The notes below the pieces were generated by a model. That model saw nothing but the letters and a program-made list of their open reading frames with translations. It did no database searches and had not been told where the DNA came from. From Firmicutes bacterium HGW-Firmicutes-9 (GTDB taxonomy: Bacteria > Bacillota > Clostridia > Christensenellales > CAG-138): a stretch of 64,000 nucleotides of DNA. The position numbers and the translations under genes were made by a program. Where the stretch lies: the NCBI GenBank assembly GCA_002841395.1, contig PGZM01000003.1:62001-126000 (forward strand), given 5' to 3'. Below, in pieces: positions 1-8,524 of this stretch. Positions within the stretch are counted from its first letter, which is position 1. The number at the start of each line of letters is the position of its first letter.

Positions 1-1
1 G

Positions 2-433
2 GCGCCGCATCCGGAAGGCAAGCAGACCATCCGTGCGATGGCGGACGCGATGAAGGACGCAGGCATCACGAAAGAACAGGTCGGCTACATCAACGCGCAC
101 GGCACGAGCACGCCGCTCAACGATGCGGCGGAGAGCGCGGCGATTGAAGCCTGCTTCGGCGACTACGCGACTCAACTCAAGGTCAGCTCGACTAAGTCAA
201 TGACGGGGCATATGCTGGGCGCAGCCGGTGCGTTTGAAGCGGTGATTTCGCTGCTCGCGCTCAACGAAGGCATGGCGCCGCCGACCATCGGTCTTCAGCA
301 GGAGGACGAGGTTTGCCGCCTGAACTATGTCAAGGGCAAAGCGCAAAAGCTCGACAGTGAATACGCACTCTCGAATTCTTTGGGATTCGGCGGACACAAC
401 AGCTGTCTAGTGCTCAAGCGCGGCGGGAGGTAA
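2..433 (+). CDS. fabF: Beta-ketoacyl-ACP synthase II, C-terminal part
   Basis: This is the 3' end of a condensing enzyme that extends acyl-ACP with malonyl-ACP in type II fatty acid synthesis in the cytoplasm. The frame is open from base 2, so the gene starts outside the window; about 143 residues are visible, roughly the last third of a ~410-residue protein. Two catalytic blocks are present: NAHGTST with the first active-site histidine, and STKSMTGHMLGAAGA with the conserved Lys and the second His. The tail NSLGFGGHNSCLVLK is typical of FabF. It ends 7 bases before fabZ, so the two are very likely co-transcribed. Confidence 0.96.
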   Translation, partial: APHPEGKQTIRAMADAMKDAGITKEQVGYINAHGTSTPLNDAAESAAIEACFGDYATQLKVSSTKSMTGHMLGAAGAFEAVISLLALNEGMAPPTIGLQQEDEVCRLNYVKGKAQKLDSEYALSNSLGFGGHNSCLVLKRGGR

Positions 434-440
434 TCGCAGC

Positions 441-893
441 GTGGAGAGCAAGGAAACAACCAGTATTTCAATTGAACAGATCAAGCAGATTCTGCCGCAC
501 CGCGAGCCGTTTCTGATGGTAGACCGCGTGGACGAGCTCGTCCCCGGTGTCTCCGCTAAGGGCGTCAAGGCAGTCTCCGGCAACGAATGGTTCTTTCAGG
601 GGCACTTCGATAAGAAGAAAGTTATGCCCGGCGTGCTGATCGTCGAAGCGCTCGCGCAGGCGGGCGGCATCGCGCTGCTTACGCTGGACGAAATGCGCGG
701 AAAACTCGCCTTTCTGGGCAAGATCACCAATGCGCGTTTCAACGCGCCGGTGGTGCCGGGGGACTTACTGGAGTTGGATTCCACGATTACCGCAGTCAAC
801 GGTGTGATTGGGATGGGCACCGGTGTTGCGCGCGTCGCGGGGAAGAAAGTCTGCTCCTGCGAGTTCGTGTTCGCGATCAAAGACCCGGATTAA
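441..893 (+). CDS. fabZ: 3-hydroxyacyl-ACP dehydratase
   Basis: Dehydrates 3-hydroxyacyl-ACP to trans-2-enoyl-ACP in fatty acid elongation. The protein has 150 residues, normal for FabZ, and a hot-dog fold is expected. The N-terminal LPHREPFLMVDRV block and the catalytic helix VMPGVLIVEALAQAGG, with the active-site Glu, are clear. The usual catalytic GHFP loop reads GHFDKKKVMPG: the His is kept, but the Pro after Phe is Asp and the loop is lysine rich. Translation starts at GTG, with GGGAGG about 10 bases upstream inside the end of fabF. A terminator follows, so fabZ is the last gene of the operon. Confidence 0.96.
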   Translation: MESKETTSISIEQIKQILPHREPFLMVDRVDELVPGVSAKGVKAVSGNEWFFQGHFDKKKVMPGVLIVEALAQAGGIALLTLDEMRGKLAFLGKITNARFNAPVVPGDLLELDSTITAVNGVIGMGTGVARVAGKKVCSCEFVFAIKDPD

Positions 894-914
894 AACCAAA
901 CACTATTTCAAAAC

Positions 915-957
915 AAAAAAACAGAACGTTCGAATGTATCGGACGTTCTGTTTTGTT
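915..957. terminator. Bidirectional terminator between fabZ and a lacI-type gene
   Basis: ACAGAACGT (921-929) pairs with ACGTTCTGT (943-951). T-rich sequence follows on the plus strand, and an A-rich run precedes the stem, which gives a T tract on the minus strand. The hairpin lies between two convergent genes. Confidence 0.85.
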
Positions 958-974
958 TCGGGTGAAGTTGTTGT

Positions 975-1964
975 TTACAACGACTCGCGGATGATGATCT
1001 CCGCGTCGAGCATGATCTGGCGCGGGGAGAAGTTTTCGCTGTGCATCTGCTCGATGAGCATCTCGCACGCGAGGAAGCCGAGCTGATACTGCGGCTGCTT
1101 GACCGTCGTCAGCGCGGGCTCGCTCATCACCGAGATACTCGTGTTGTCAAAGCCGATCACGCCGAGGTCTTTCGGGATGGATATACCGAGGCGCTTTGCC
1201 GCCTTGATGGCGGCAACGGCGAATACGTCCGAGGCTGCGAAGATCGCGTCCGGCCGCTCCGGCATGCTCAACAGCTGGGTTGCGATGGACACCGCCGCGT
1301 CATAGGAGAACTCCGGCACCTGAACAATCAGGTTCTGCACGGGGGTAATGCCCGCAGCTTCCAGTCCCTCGATAAAGCCCTGCTGGCGCTTTCTGGCGTA
1401 TTTATACTTGAGCGGTCCGTTGATCATCGCGACACGCCGCCAGCCCTTGCTGAGGATGTAGTCCACGACAGCGCGGCTTGCCGCCACGTCGTCGATGGAA
1501 ACATAGGAAGCGGGGCTTGTTTCATTATACTCCGCGCACTGAATCAACGGGGTCTGCGCCTGCAATTTCGAGATCGTGTCCGCAGAAGGAATCGGATCCA
1601 ACGTAATTACGCCGTCCGCATGCGTTTTTTCGATCATCTCTTCGATAAAAGAGAGTGTTAAGGGGTGTGCGCCGGTGCGTACGATAATCTCCTGATAACC
1701 CTGTCTGCCTGCCGCGGAAGAGATGCCGCGGATGACTTCGGAGTAAAACGGGTTGTCGATATCCGGCAAAAGGATGAGGATCAGGTGGCTTTCATGCCGC
1801 ACGACCGTATCATAACCAAGCGCATAGATGGCCTGGATGATCTTATCGTAGGTGGCCTCTTTTACGCTGTCTTTGTTGTTGATTGCGCGGGAAACGGTGG
1901 CGATGGAAACGCCCGCTGCATCAGCAACATCTTGTAGGGTTGTCTTCTTTTTCAGTTGAGACAT
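975..1964 (-). CDS. LacI/GalR-family transcriptional regulator
   Basis: A DNA-binding repressor that senses a sugar or related ligand; 329 residues as called. The N-terminal helix-turn-helix and hinge helix read TLQDVADAAGVSIATVSRAI, followed by a periplasmic-binding-protein-like effector domain (about residues 60-329, e.g. VIGFDNTSISVMSEP). The ATG at 1964 is chosen because an AAGG element lies 7-8 bases upstream; a GTG six codons earlier is possible. It is divergent from the isomerase gene at 2257, with 290 bases between them, so it probably controls that sugar operon and perhaps itself. The ligand cannot be deduced. It is about as long as the second LacI protein here but clearly different in sequence. 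Confidence 0.92.
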   Translation of the reverse strand: MSQLKKKTTLQDVADAAGVSIATVSRAINNKDSVKEATYDKIIQAIYALGYDTVVRHESHLILILLPDIDNPFYSEVIRGISSAAGRQGYQEIIVRTGAHPLTLSFIEEMIEKTHADGVITLDPIPSADTISKLQAQTPLIQCAEYNETSPASYVSIDDVAASRAVVDYILSKGWRRVAMINGPLKYKYARKRQQGFIEGLEAAGITPVQNLIVQVPEFSYDAAVSIATQLLSMPERPDAIFAASDVFAVAAIKAAKRLGISIPKDLGVIGFDNTSISVMSEPALTTVKQPQYQLGFLACEMLIEQMHSENFSPRQIMLDAEIIIRESL

Positions 1965-2106
1965 GTTCTTACCTTTTTTCACGACTTCATAATATCATAT
2001 CACGCATGACGTGCTTTGTAAATCGATATCATTTTAACGGAATCGCCTATTGAAATGTAAAAAATGTAAAGAAATATTATATACAATGCAAATAATGAAA
2101 AATGTA

Positions 2107-2135
2107 TTGACATGGTTTGTAAGGAATGATAGATT
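2107..2135 (+). promoter_or_regulatory. Promoter of the sugar operon
   Basis: TTGACA (2107-2112), a 17-base spacer and TAGATT (2130-2135) form a good sigma-A-type promoter, giving a leader of about 115 bases before the isomerase gene. The rest of the 1965-2256 gap is AT rich and holds no other gene. It is the natural place for LacI-type operators, but I see no perfect palindrome. Confidence 0.65.
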
Positions 2136-2256
2136 AGATTTGAGCGAAAGATGCAGCAGAGCATCCAAGCGCTTCTTCAAACTACTTCTTCCTTCTAATG
2201 AATAACAACAAACAAACAGAAAAAACCAACAAAAAAACCAAAGAGGAACCAAAACA

Positions 2257-3177
2257 ATGAAGCTTGGATTTGCCAGCGCAATTTTGCCGGATCAGTCGTT
2301 TGACACAGTTGTTTCTTTCGCCGCGGAGCATGAATATCGCTGCGTGGAGATGATGTGTTGGCCGGCAGGCAAGGCAGAGCGTCGCTATGCGGGCGTTACC
2401 CACATCGATGTGGATACGCTTGACGCAGCGCAGGTGGATGCGATTCAGTCCAAGCTTGCCGAGACTGGTGTCGAGATTTCCGCGCTGGGATATTATCCCA
2501 ACGCGCTCGACCCGGACGCGGACAAGGCGCAGGTCGCCATCAACCACATCAAGAAGCTCATCGTCGCCGCACCCAGGCTCGGCGTGCATACCGTAAACAC
2601 CTTCATCGGCAGACATCAGCACCTCAGCGTATCGGAGAACATGAAGCTGTTTTCCAGCGTCTGGCCGGATATCATCAAGCTTGCTGAGGACAACGGCGTG
2701 TGCGTGGCGATCGAGAACTGCCCGATGCTCTTTACAAAAGACGAGTGGCCCGGCGGCAAAAACCTCGCCGTTTCGCCGCGCATCTGGCGGGAGATGTTCT
2801 CCATCATCCCGAGCGCGAATTTCGGCCTCAACTACGATCCTTCGCACTTTGTGCTTCAGCAGATGGACTACATCAAGCCCATCTACGAGTTTACGGAAAA
2901 GCTCTTCCATGTCCATATCAAGGACATCAAGTTATATAAGAATCTTCTGGACGAAGTGGGTATCTTTGCTGCCCCGCTCGACTATCTGCAGCCGAAGCTG
3001 CCGGGGTTGGGCGACATCGACTGGGGCAAGTTCGTCTCCGCGCTGACGGATGTGGGCTATAACGGCTACATCTGCGTGGAGGTAGAGGACAAAGCCTTTG
3101 AAGAAACACTGGAGCTCCGTTACCGCTCCCTGATCCAATCGCAACGCTACATCAGCCAATTTATCGTCACCGAGTAA
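2257..3177 (+). CDS. Sugar phosphate isomerase/epimerase (TIM barrel, AP-endonuclease-2 fold)
   Basis: A 306-residue cytoplasmic enzyme of the xylose-isomerase-like TIM-barrel superfamily, which includes sugar epimerases, hydroxypyruvate isomerase and inosose dehydratases. The opening [16 protein letters not shown] and the metal-site blocks are visible: AIENCPM (Glu), NYDPSHF (Asp and His), HVHIKDIKL (His) and ICVEVED (Glu). These residues bind a divalent metal in the family. It is the first gene after a strong promoter and is followed by a LacI regulator, a Gfo/Idh/MocA oxidoreductase and a sugar ABC importer. That suggests it isomerises the imported compound or an oxidised form of it. The exact substrate is unknown. 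Confidence 0.85.
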   Translation: MKLGFASAILPDQSFDTVVSFAAEHEYRCVEMMCWPAGKAERRYAGVTHIDVDTLDAAQVDAIQSKLAETGVEISALGYYPNALDPDADKAQVAINHIKKLIVAAPRLGVHTVNTFIGRHQHLSVSENMKLFSSVWPDIIKLAEDNGVCVAIENCPMLFTKDEWPGGKNLAVSPRIWREMFSIIPSANFGLNYDPSHFVLQQMDYIKPIYEFTEKLFHVHIKDIKLYKNLLDEVGIFAAPLDYLQPKLPGLGDIDWGKFVSALTDVGYNGYICVEVEDKAFEETLELRYRSLIQSQRYISQFIVTE

Positions 3178-3189
3178 ACGCATTCTTCC

Positions 3190-3240
3190 GCGGCGCATCG
3201 TGCGCCGCAAGGACATAGCCGTCATGTAATCCATTACATG
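3190..3240. repeat. Two adjacent perfect inverted repeats between the isomerase and lacI genes
   Basis: GCGGCGCA (3190-3197) pairs with TGCGCCGC (3201-3208). Then CATGTAAT (3223-3230) pairs with ATTACATG (3233-3240). Neither is followed by a T run, so they may be transcript-processing hairpins or operators rather than terminators. Confidence 0.5.
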
Positions 3241-3294
3241 AATGGCAACAGGCGTTTTGCCGGATAGAGTGAAAGTCCGTCCAGAGGGGAGACG

Positions 3295-4320
3295 ATGCCG
3301 CGAATGGTCAAGATTGAGGATGTCGCGCGCGCCGCTGGCGTTTCGGTCGCAACGGTCTCCAGGGTGCTCAACGAGCAGGGGCATGTGCTGCCCGAAACGC
3401 AGGAGAAAGTGCGAAAAGCCGCTGACGAGCTCCGGTATCAACCCAACCTATCTGCGCGGAACCTGCGCAAAAACGAAAGCAGGATCATCCTGATCCTTGC
3501 GCCGAACTTTTCCAATCCGTATTATTCCAACGTTCTAGCGGGCATCTGCGATGTTTCGCGAAACCTCGGCTACAGCACCTTGATTTACAACACATACGAC
3601 AGCAACGCGCTGGATCAAACGCTGGTTACGCACCTGTTTCAAAAGAATCGTGCGGACGGCATGATCACCCTCGCCATCAACCGGGACGACCGGTGGTTGA
3701 CACAGATTGCGGGCAAATATCCGCTCGTGCAGTGCTCGGAATACGTCGAAGACGAGCCGATACCGCACATATCGGTGGACAACCGAAGCGCGGCAAAGGA
3801 GTCCGTTTCGATGCTCATTGCGCAGGGACACCGGAGAATCGGTATCGTGACCAGCGCAAACCGCTATCTTTCGAGCGCGAACCGCATGCGCGGCTATCTG
3901 GACGCGCTGGAGGAAGCAGACATCGCAAGGGATGAATCCTTGATTGCGTATGCCTCCGCCGACTACTCGTTTGCCAGCGGCAAACAGGCGGCAAGAGAGC
4001 TGCTCTCGCTGCCAGAGCCGCCGAGCGCGATCTTCTGCGTATCGGACATTCTCGCGCTGGGCGTCATCGCCGCGGCGGGGAAGATGGGCTTGCAGGTGCC
4101 GTGGGACTTGAGCGTAACGGGATTTGACGACGTCGATTATACGACGATGTTTCATCCATACCTGACCACCGTATCGGTGCCGTGTTACGATCTTGGGCGC
4201 AGGAGCATGCAGCTGCTGTATGACCAGATCGTGCAGAAGCCGGGAGCAGAGCGAGAGGTCTACCTGCCGCACAAGGTGATTGTGCGTGAGACGACCGCAC
4301 AGTATGCAAAACAGCAATAA
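3295..4320 (+). CDS. LacI/GalR-family transcriptional regulator (second)
   Basis: A 341-residue repressor or activator of the LacI family. The helix-turn-helix and hinge region reads KIEDVARAAGVSVATVSRVL; the effector domain runs from about residue 60 to the end, with the usual VTGFDDVDYTTMFHPYLTTV block. ATG is preceded by GAGGGGAG about 5 bases upstream. It sits in line inside the sugar operon, between the isomerase and the oxidoreductase. Having two LacI proteins, one divergent and one internal, suggests the locus responds to two signals or that one regulator acts on another promoter, such as that of the ABC importer at 5475-5560. The ligand is unknown. Confidence 0.92.
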   Translation: MPRMVKIEDVARAAGVSVATVSRVLNEQGHVLPETQEKVRKAADELRYQPNLSARNLRKNESRIILILAPNFSNPYYSNVLAGICDVSRNLGYSTLIYNTYDSNALDQTLVTHLFQKNRADGMITLAINRDDRWLTQIAGKYPLVQCSEYVEDEPIPHISVDNRSAAKESVSMLIAQGHRRIGIVTSANRYLSSANRMRGYLDALEEADIARDESLIAYASADYSFASGKQAARELLSLPEPPSAIFCVSDILALGVIAAAGKMGLQVPWDLSVTGFDDVDYTTMFHPYLTTVSVPCYDLGRRSMQLLYDQIVQKPGAEREVYLPHKVIVRETTAQYAKQQ

Positions 4321-4395
4321 TCTTAAATTACGATACAGATTTTCAGTCATGGTAAATAACAATATGGACGATATACACAAAGGGGAACATCAATC

Positions 4396-5433
4396 ATGTT
4401 AAATGTAGGCATTATCGGTTGCGGCTCGATCGCAAGACAGCGTCACGCAGCAGAATACACAAACAATCAGAACACCGTCATCGCCGGCGTGTTCGACGTC
4501 TCCCGTGAGCGGGCGGAGGCAATGGCGAAAGATTTCGGCGGCAAGGTGTATGAAACGGTCGAAGCGCTGATTGCGGATGCTTCTATCGACGCGGTGAGCG
4601 TATGCGTCGCGAACGCCTTCCACGCGCCGATTACAATCGACGCGCTCAACCACGGCAAGCACGTGCTTTGCGAAAAACCCATGGCCATCACGCTCAAAGA
4701 CTGCGAAGATATGCTCGCGGCAGCAGAGAAGAGCGGCAAACGGCTGCTCATCGACCACAACCAGCGGCTGACGCCCGCGCACAAAAAGGCAAAGGAGATC
4801 ATCGCATCCGGCGAGCTCGGTCGCGTAATCAGCTTCTCTGCCACGTTCGGCCACAAAGGGCCGGAGATGTGGAGCGCGGACAAGAGCAGCAACACATGGT
4901 TCTTTAAAAAGAACGCAGCTGCATTTGGCTCCATGGCGGATCTCGGTATCCACAAGATCGACCTGATGCGCTATCTGATCGGGTCTGACGTGAAAAACGT
5001 ATTCTCCCGCCTTGCGACGCTGGACAAAAAATTTCCCGATGGTACGCCCATCGAAGTGGACGACAACTCCGTAGAGATTCTGACGTTTGAAAACGGCGCG
5101 CTCGGCACCGTGACCACCAGCTGGACGCACTATGGCGAAGAATGCAACGCCTCCTCGCTCTATTGCGAAAAAGGCACGATCAAGCTCTACCACGATCCGC
5201 GCTATTCGCTGCAGGTTGTGTATGCGGACGGCACGAAAGCACACTACGAGCTTGACCGCATGCAGACCAACGACGACGTGCAGCAGAGAACCAGCGGTGT
5301 CATCGATGTGTTTGTAGACAGCATCCTCACGGGCAAGAAATCCGTTCTGGACGCGGATGACATCCTCAACTCCATGCGTGTGGTGTTCGCCTGCCTCGAA
5401 TCCGCCGAATCCGGCAGAATCGTAGAACTGTAA
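4396..5433 (+). CDS. Gfo/Idh/MocA-family NAD(P)-dependent oxidoreductase
   Basis: A 345-residue dehydrogenase of the glucose-fructose oxidoreductase/inositol dehydrogenase family. The N-terminal Rossmann fold starts VGIIGCGSIARQRH. The family hallmark EKP appears in LCEKPMAITL, with the catalytic lysine. The C-terminal domain shows DLGIHKIDLMRYLIG, holding the substrate and proton-relay Asp and His. Ribosome site AAAGGGGAA precedes the ATG. It lies between a LacI regulator and a sugar-binding lipoprotein, so oxidation or reduction of an imported sugar, inositol or sugar acid is likely. Family members differ widely in substrate and the sequence alone does not decide. Confidence 0.9.
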   Translation: MLNVGIIGCGSIARQRHAAEYTNNQNTVIAGVFDVSRERAEAMAKDFGGKVYETVEALIADASIDAVSVCVANAFHAPITIDALNHGKHVLCEKPMAITLKDCEDMLAAAEKSGKRLLIDHNQRLTPAHKKAKEIIASGELGRVISFSATFGHKGPEMWSADKSSNTWFFKKNAAAFGSMADLGIHKIDLMRYLIGSDVKNVFSRLATLDKKFPDGTPIEVDDNSVEILTFENGALGTVTTSWTHYGEECNASSLYCEKGTIKLYHDPRYSLQVVYADGTKAHYELDRMQTNDDVQQRTSGVIDVFVDSILTGKKSVLDADDILNSMRVVFACLESAESGRIVEL

Positions 5434-5474
5434 TTCGTATCAGGTACACAAAATCCGTGTAACGGCAATTTCTA

Positions 5475-5560
5475 TTGGTAATAACCAGATTATTGGTTGT
5501 TATAAATACAAAACAAACTACTCTTGGTAATAACCAGAATCTGGTTGTTATAAATACACA
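5475..5560 (+). repeat. Tandem 36-37 bp repeat, candidate duplicated promoter/operator
   Basis: Two near-identical units, 5475-5511 and 5524-5559, repeat with a 49-base period. Each begins TTGGTAATAACCAGA and ends TGGTTGTTATAAATACA. Inside each unit AACCA faces TGGTT as an inverted repeat; in the second copy it is AACCAG-AAT-CTGGTT. TTGGTA and TTATAA could serve as -35 and -10 elements, spaced 18 bases apart. They lie directly before the ribosome site of the binding-protein gene. This could be a double LacI operator with tandem promoters. Confidence 0.7.
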
Positions 5561-5574
5561 AAAGGAGAGAAATC

Positions 5575-6747
5575 ATGAAAAAATTCCTCGCGATTCTCAT
5601 GTGCGCAATGATGCTGGTTGGTGTTGCGGCCTGCGCAAAAACCCCTGCCCCGGCAGCGGAAGAACCCGCAGCAGCAGCTCCGGCACCCGCAGCGGAAGAA
5701 CCCGCAGCGACCACTGGTGGAACCATCTACGTGCTCGGCCCGACGCCGGATCACGGCTGGACCGCACAGGCTGGTACCTACGCTGAGAGAAAGGTTACCG
5801 CCATCAATGAAGAGGGCATGTATAAGGCCGTCTACATGGCAGCATCCACCGGCGAAGAGCAGGTTGACCAGGTGCAGACCATTCTCGCAAACGGCGACGC
5901 GGTTGGCGTTGTGTTCTTCGCTCTGGAAGACGCAGCCAAGGCCGGACAGGAAGCCCTGATTGCAGCGAATGTTCCGTTCATCTCCTTCGACCGTATCATC
6001 GAAGGCCCGGACAAGTACTCGATCCTCAACGCCTCCGGTGACAACTGGCAGTGCGGCGCAGGCATTGCGTACTGGCTGCAGAAGAACGGCATGGCGCCCG
6101 GCGCGACCCTTGTCACCCTCATCGGCGACAACGGCACCGTCTGCTCCCGCCGTCAGGAAGGCTTCGAACAGTTCCTCCGCGGCGAAATCGAGTATTTCGA
6201 CCAGGACAAGAACGAATCCTACACGACCACCGAAGTTTGGACCCAGGAACAGATCGACGCTATGACAGCTGATTACAAAGTCGTCTGCAACTGGAGTGCT
6301 GACGGTGCGTACCAGTACCTCGAGCAGAAACTGCCGGAAATCGTCTCCAAGGCGAAGACCACGGGCGGCAACCTGTTCATCTACTCCATGGACGATGAAA
6401 TGACCTTTGGGCTTATGAACCTCCTCGAGGCGAATGCCATCGACGAAGCAACCAAGGCCGACTTCGCAGCGCTGAACGTCTACACCTCCGCAATCGGCGG
6501 CATGGCCGAGCTCTATGCGGTCATCGACGGCAGCTCCACGCAGGCACCGACGGCTCAGATGTACTTTGACGGCCTCATGTCCGTCTACTTCTCGCCGAAG
6601 ATGTTTGAAAACGTCATCAACTACATGCTCGATTACCTCGCGGGCAACTGGGAATACAAAGTCGGCGACGGCAAGTATGAACCGGTTTGGATCGTGGATG
6701 AAGGCAACGTTGCCAACTACGAAGGCTTCACGGGCCACGCGTCCTAA
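5575..6747 (+). CDS. Sugar ABC transporter substrate-binding lipoprotein
   Basis: A 390-residue extracellular binding protein of a carbohydrate importer of the ribose/galactose type (periplasmic-binding-protein family 4). It has a lipoprotein signal with a lipobox ending at Cys20 (LVGVAAC), then an Ala/Pro/Glu-rich spacer (about residues 21-45), then the two-lobed ligand domain starting at GGTIYVLGP. Blocks such as ISFDRIIEGPDKYSILNA are typical of galactose/ribose-binding relatives. AAAGGAGAG precedes the ATG. It is followed by its ATPase and permease genes. A strong hairpin after the gene may give it a more stable mRNA than the membrane subunits. The sugar bound is not known. Confidence 0.92.
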   Translation: MKKFLAILMCAMMLVGVAACAKTPAPAAEEPAAAAPAPAAEEPAATTGGTIYVLGPTPDHGWTAQAGTYAERKVTAINEEGMYKAVYMAASTGEEQVDQVQTILANGDAVGVVFFALEDAAKAGQEALIAANVPFISFDRIIEGPDKYSILNASGDNWQCGAGIAYWLQKNGMAPGATLVTLIGDNGTVCSRRQEGFEQFLRGEIEYFDQDKNESYTTTEVWTQEQIDAMTADYKVVCNWSADGAYQYLEQKLPEIVSKAKTTGGNLFIYSMDDEMTFGLMNLLEANAIDEATKADFAALNVYTSAIGGMAELYAVIDGSSTQAPTAQMYFDGLMSVYFSPKMFENVINYMLDYLAGNWEYKVGDGKYEPVWIVDEGNVANYEGFTGHAS

Positions 6748-6815
6748 GCCAAACGGCACAAACGCATAGCGCTTGCGGATTCGTCTGCAAGACGGCGTAA
6801 CACAACAAGACTGCG

Positions 6816-6848
6816 CGTACGGATGCAGGACAACCCTGCATCCGTACG
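6816..6848 (+). repeat. Strong intra-operon hairpin downstream of the binding-protein gene
   Basis: CGTACGGATGCAGG (6816-6829) pairs perfectly over 14 bases with 6835-6848 around a 5-base loop. No T run follows. It lies in the 268-base gap between the binding-protein and ATPase genes, where such stems often protect the upstream mRNA from 3' decay. A weaker stem (CGGAAA with TTTCCG, about 6874-6902) follows. I see no gene in this gap. Confidence 0.7.
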
Positions 6849-7015
6849 TGAATGTAAAAGCACATATAAAAAACGGAAAAGCGCGCAAAATGCTCTTTCC
6901 GCAAGGTCGAGTTCCGATTATACTGGAGAGTAGAATCACATCGTTCTATCGGAGCCAACAATCGGAAAACAAACCAATCACCTCCGCAAAAACAAGGAAG
7001 ACGGGGACACAAACT

Positions 7016-8524
7016 ATGGCAATCCTTGAAATGCAGCACATTTCAAAGGCGTTTGGCGGCGTGATCGCGCTGTCTGACGTGCACCTGACCGTTGAGGCAG
7101 GCGAGATTCATGCGCTGCTCGGCGAGAACGGCGCGGGAAAATCCACGCTGATGAACATTCTCACCGGCGTCATCACAACCGACTCCGGCGAAATCCTGTT
7201 TGACGGCAAAAGCTATCCCAACCCGACCATCGCAATGATGGAGCGGGCAGGCATCGCGTTTGTGCATCAGGAAGTGAACGTGGTCAACGACTTGGCCGTG
7301 TTCGAAAACATATTTTTAAACCGCGAGCTAAAGACGAAAGTGGGGCTGCTCAACCGCAGGCGCATGATCGAAGAAGCAAGCGGGCTTTTTACGCGCCTGG
7401 GAGTGGATATCGATCCGTGCGCGATGGTATCCGAACTCAAGACGAGCCAGAAACAGCTGCTGGAGATCAGCCGCGCGCTGCATGCCAGCGCAAAGCTGTT
7501 GATTCTCGACGAGCCGACCACAGCGTTGAGTACGCAGGAGGTCGAGCATTTGTTTGGAATCCTAAGAAAATTGAAAACACAGGGTCATTCCTTTATCTTT
7601 ATCTCGCATAAAATGCCGGAGATCTTTGAAATCGCGGATCGATATACGGTGCTTCGAAACGGCACGTTTATCTCGACCGGGTTTATCAAGGACACGACGC
7701 CGCATCAGATCGCTTCCGACATGGTCGGCGAGCAGTATCTCGACAAGGACTATTACGTGCCGCGCCAGCTTGGCGAGACGATTGTGGAACTCAGAAACGT
7801 CACAGGCCACGGATTTTCGGACGTGAGTCTTGAGATCAAGAAGGGCGAGATCATCGCGTTTACAGGCCTTGCGGGCTGCGGCGCGAGCGAAATCATGCAG
7901 ACCATGTTCGGCGTGCTTCCGTTTGAGGGCGGTTCCATCCGCGTGGAGGGCAAGTCCCTGCGCGGCTCGATTCCGCATTTCATGAAGAGCCGGATTGCAA
8001 TGCTGCCCAGCAACCGTAAGGAAAACTCCGTCGTGCCGGATATGAACATCCTCGAAAACACCTGCATCGCGGAGCATACGCTCTCGAAAAACCGCCAGAT
8101 GATCTCTGGCAAGCAGGAGCTCTCGCGCTATGAGGATCTCAAGAAACTCTTGTGGATCAAATCGGAGTCGCCGAAAAATTCGATTCTCTCGCTCTCCGGC
8201 GGCAACCAGCAGAAGGTATTCCTAGCGCGCTGGCTCAACACCAAGGCGGATGTGCTGCTGCTTGATAACCCCACGCAGGGCGTAGACGTCGGCGCGAAGG
8301 CCGAAATCTACCGTCTGATTCTGGAGTTTGCCTCGCGCGGGATGACGGTGATCATCAACACGCTGGAAATTCCGGAGATCAAGAAAGTTTCCGACCGCTG
8401 CGTCGTCTTCTTCGAAGGGCACGTAGCGAAGATTTTCCAGCACGACGAAATCAATGAGCATGACGTCATGCTGTATTCTACTAACGCGATCAATACGCGA
8501 GGAGGAGCCAACCATGCGGGCTAA
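7016..8524 (+). CDS. Sugar ABC transporter ATP-binding protein (two nucleotide-binding domains)
   Basis: A 502-residue ATPase of the RbsA/MglA class that drives monosaccharide import at the membrane. The first domain has Walker A GENGAGKST and Walker B LLILDEPTTALS. The second has a degenerate Walker A (TGLAGCGASEI) but a good signature LSGGNQQKV and Walker B LLLDNPTQGVDVG. Such asymmetry is normal in this class. The ATG at 7016 gives the expected length and N-terminus MAILEMQHISKAFGG; an in-frame ATG at 6773 would add a non-homologous stretch running through the hairpin and is rejected. The end overlaps the permease start by 11 bases. Confidence 0.95.
   Translation: MAILEMQHISKAFGGVIALSDVHLTVEAGEIHALLGENGAGKSTLMNILTGVITTDSGEILFDGKSYPNPTIAMMERAGIAFVHQEVNVVNDLAVFENIFLNRELKTKVGLLNRRRMIEEASGLFTRLGVDIDPCAMVSELKTSQKQLLEISRALHASAKLLILDEPTTALSTQEVEHLFGILRKLKTQGHSFIFISHKMPEIFEIADRYTVLRNGTFISTGFIKDTTPHQIASDMVGEQYLDKDYYVPRQLGETIVELRNVTGHGFSDVSLEIKKGEIIAFTGLAGCGASEIMQTMFGVLPFEGGSIRVEGKSLRGSIPHFMKSRIAMLPSNRKENSVVPDMNILENTCIAEHTLSKNRQMISGKQELSRYEDLKKLLWIKSESPKNSILSLSGGNQQKVFLARWLNTKADVLLLDNPTQGVDVGAKAEIYRLILEFASRGMTVIINTLEIPEIKKVSDRCVVFFEGHVAKIFQHDEINEHDVMLYSTNAINTRGGANHAG

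Noticed and set aside
2015-2032. TGTAAATCGATATCA as a LacI/CcpA site
   Set aside because: Only the central ATCGAT is symmetric; the outer bases do not match, so I do not call it an operator.
5548-6939. Long minus-strand ORF of 463 codons
   Set aside because: It is antisense to the sugar-binding lipoprotein and shows Arg/His/Gly-rich shadow composition without domains or a ribosome site.
6773-7015. N-terminal extension of the sugar ABC ATPase
   Set aside because: Runs through the strong intergenic hairpin and has no family support; the ATG at 7016 gives the normal start.
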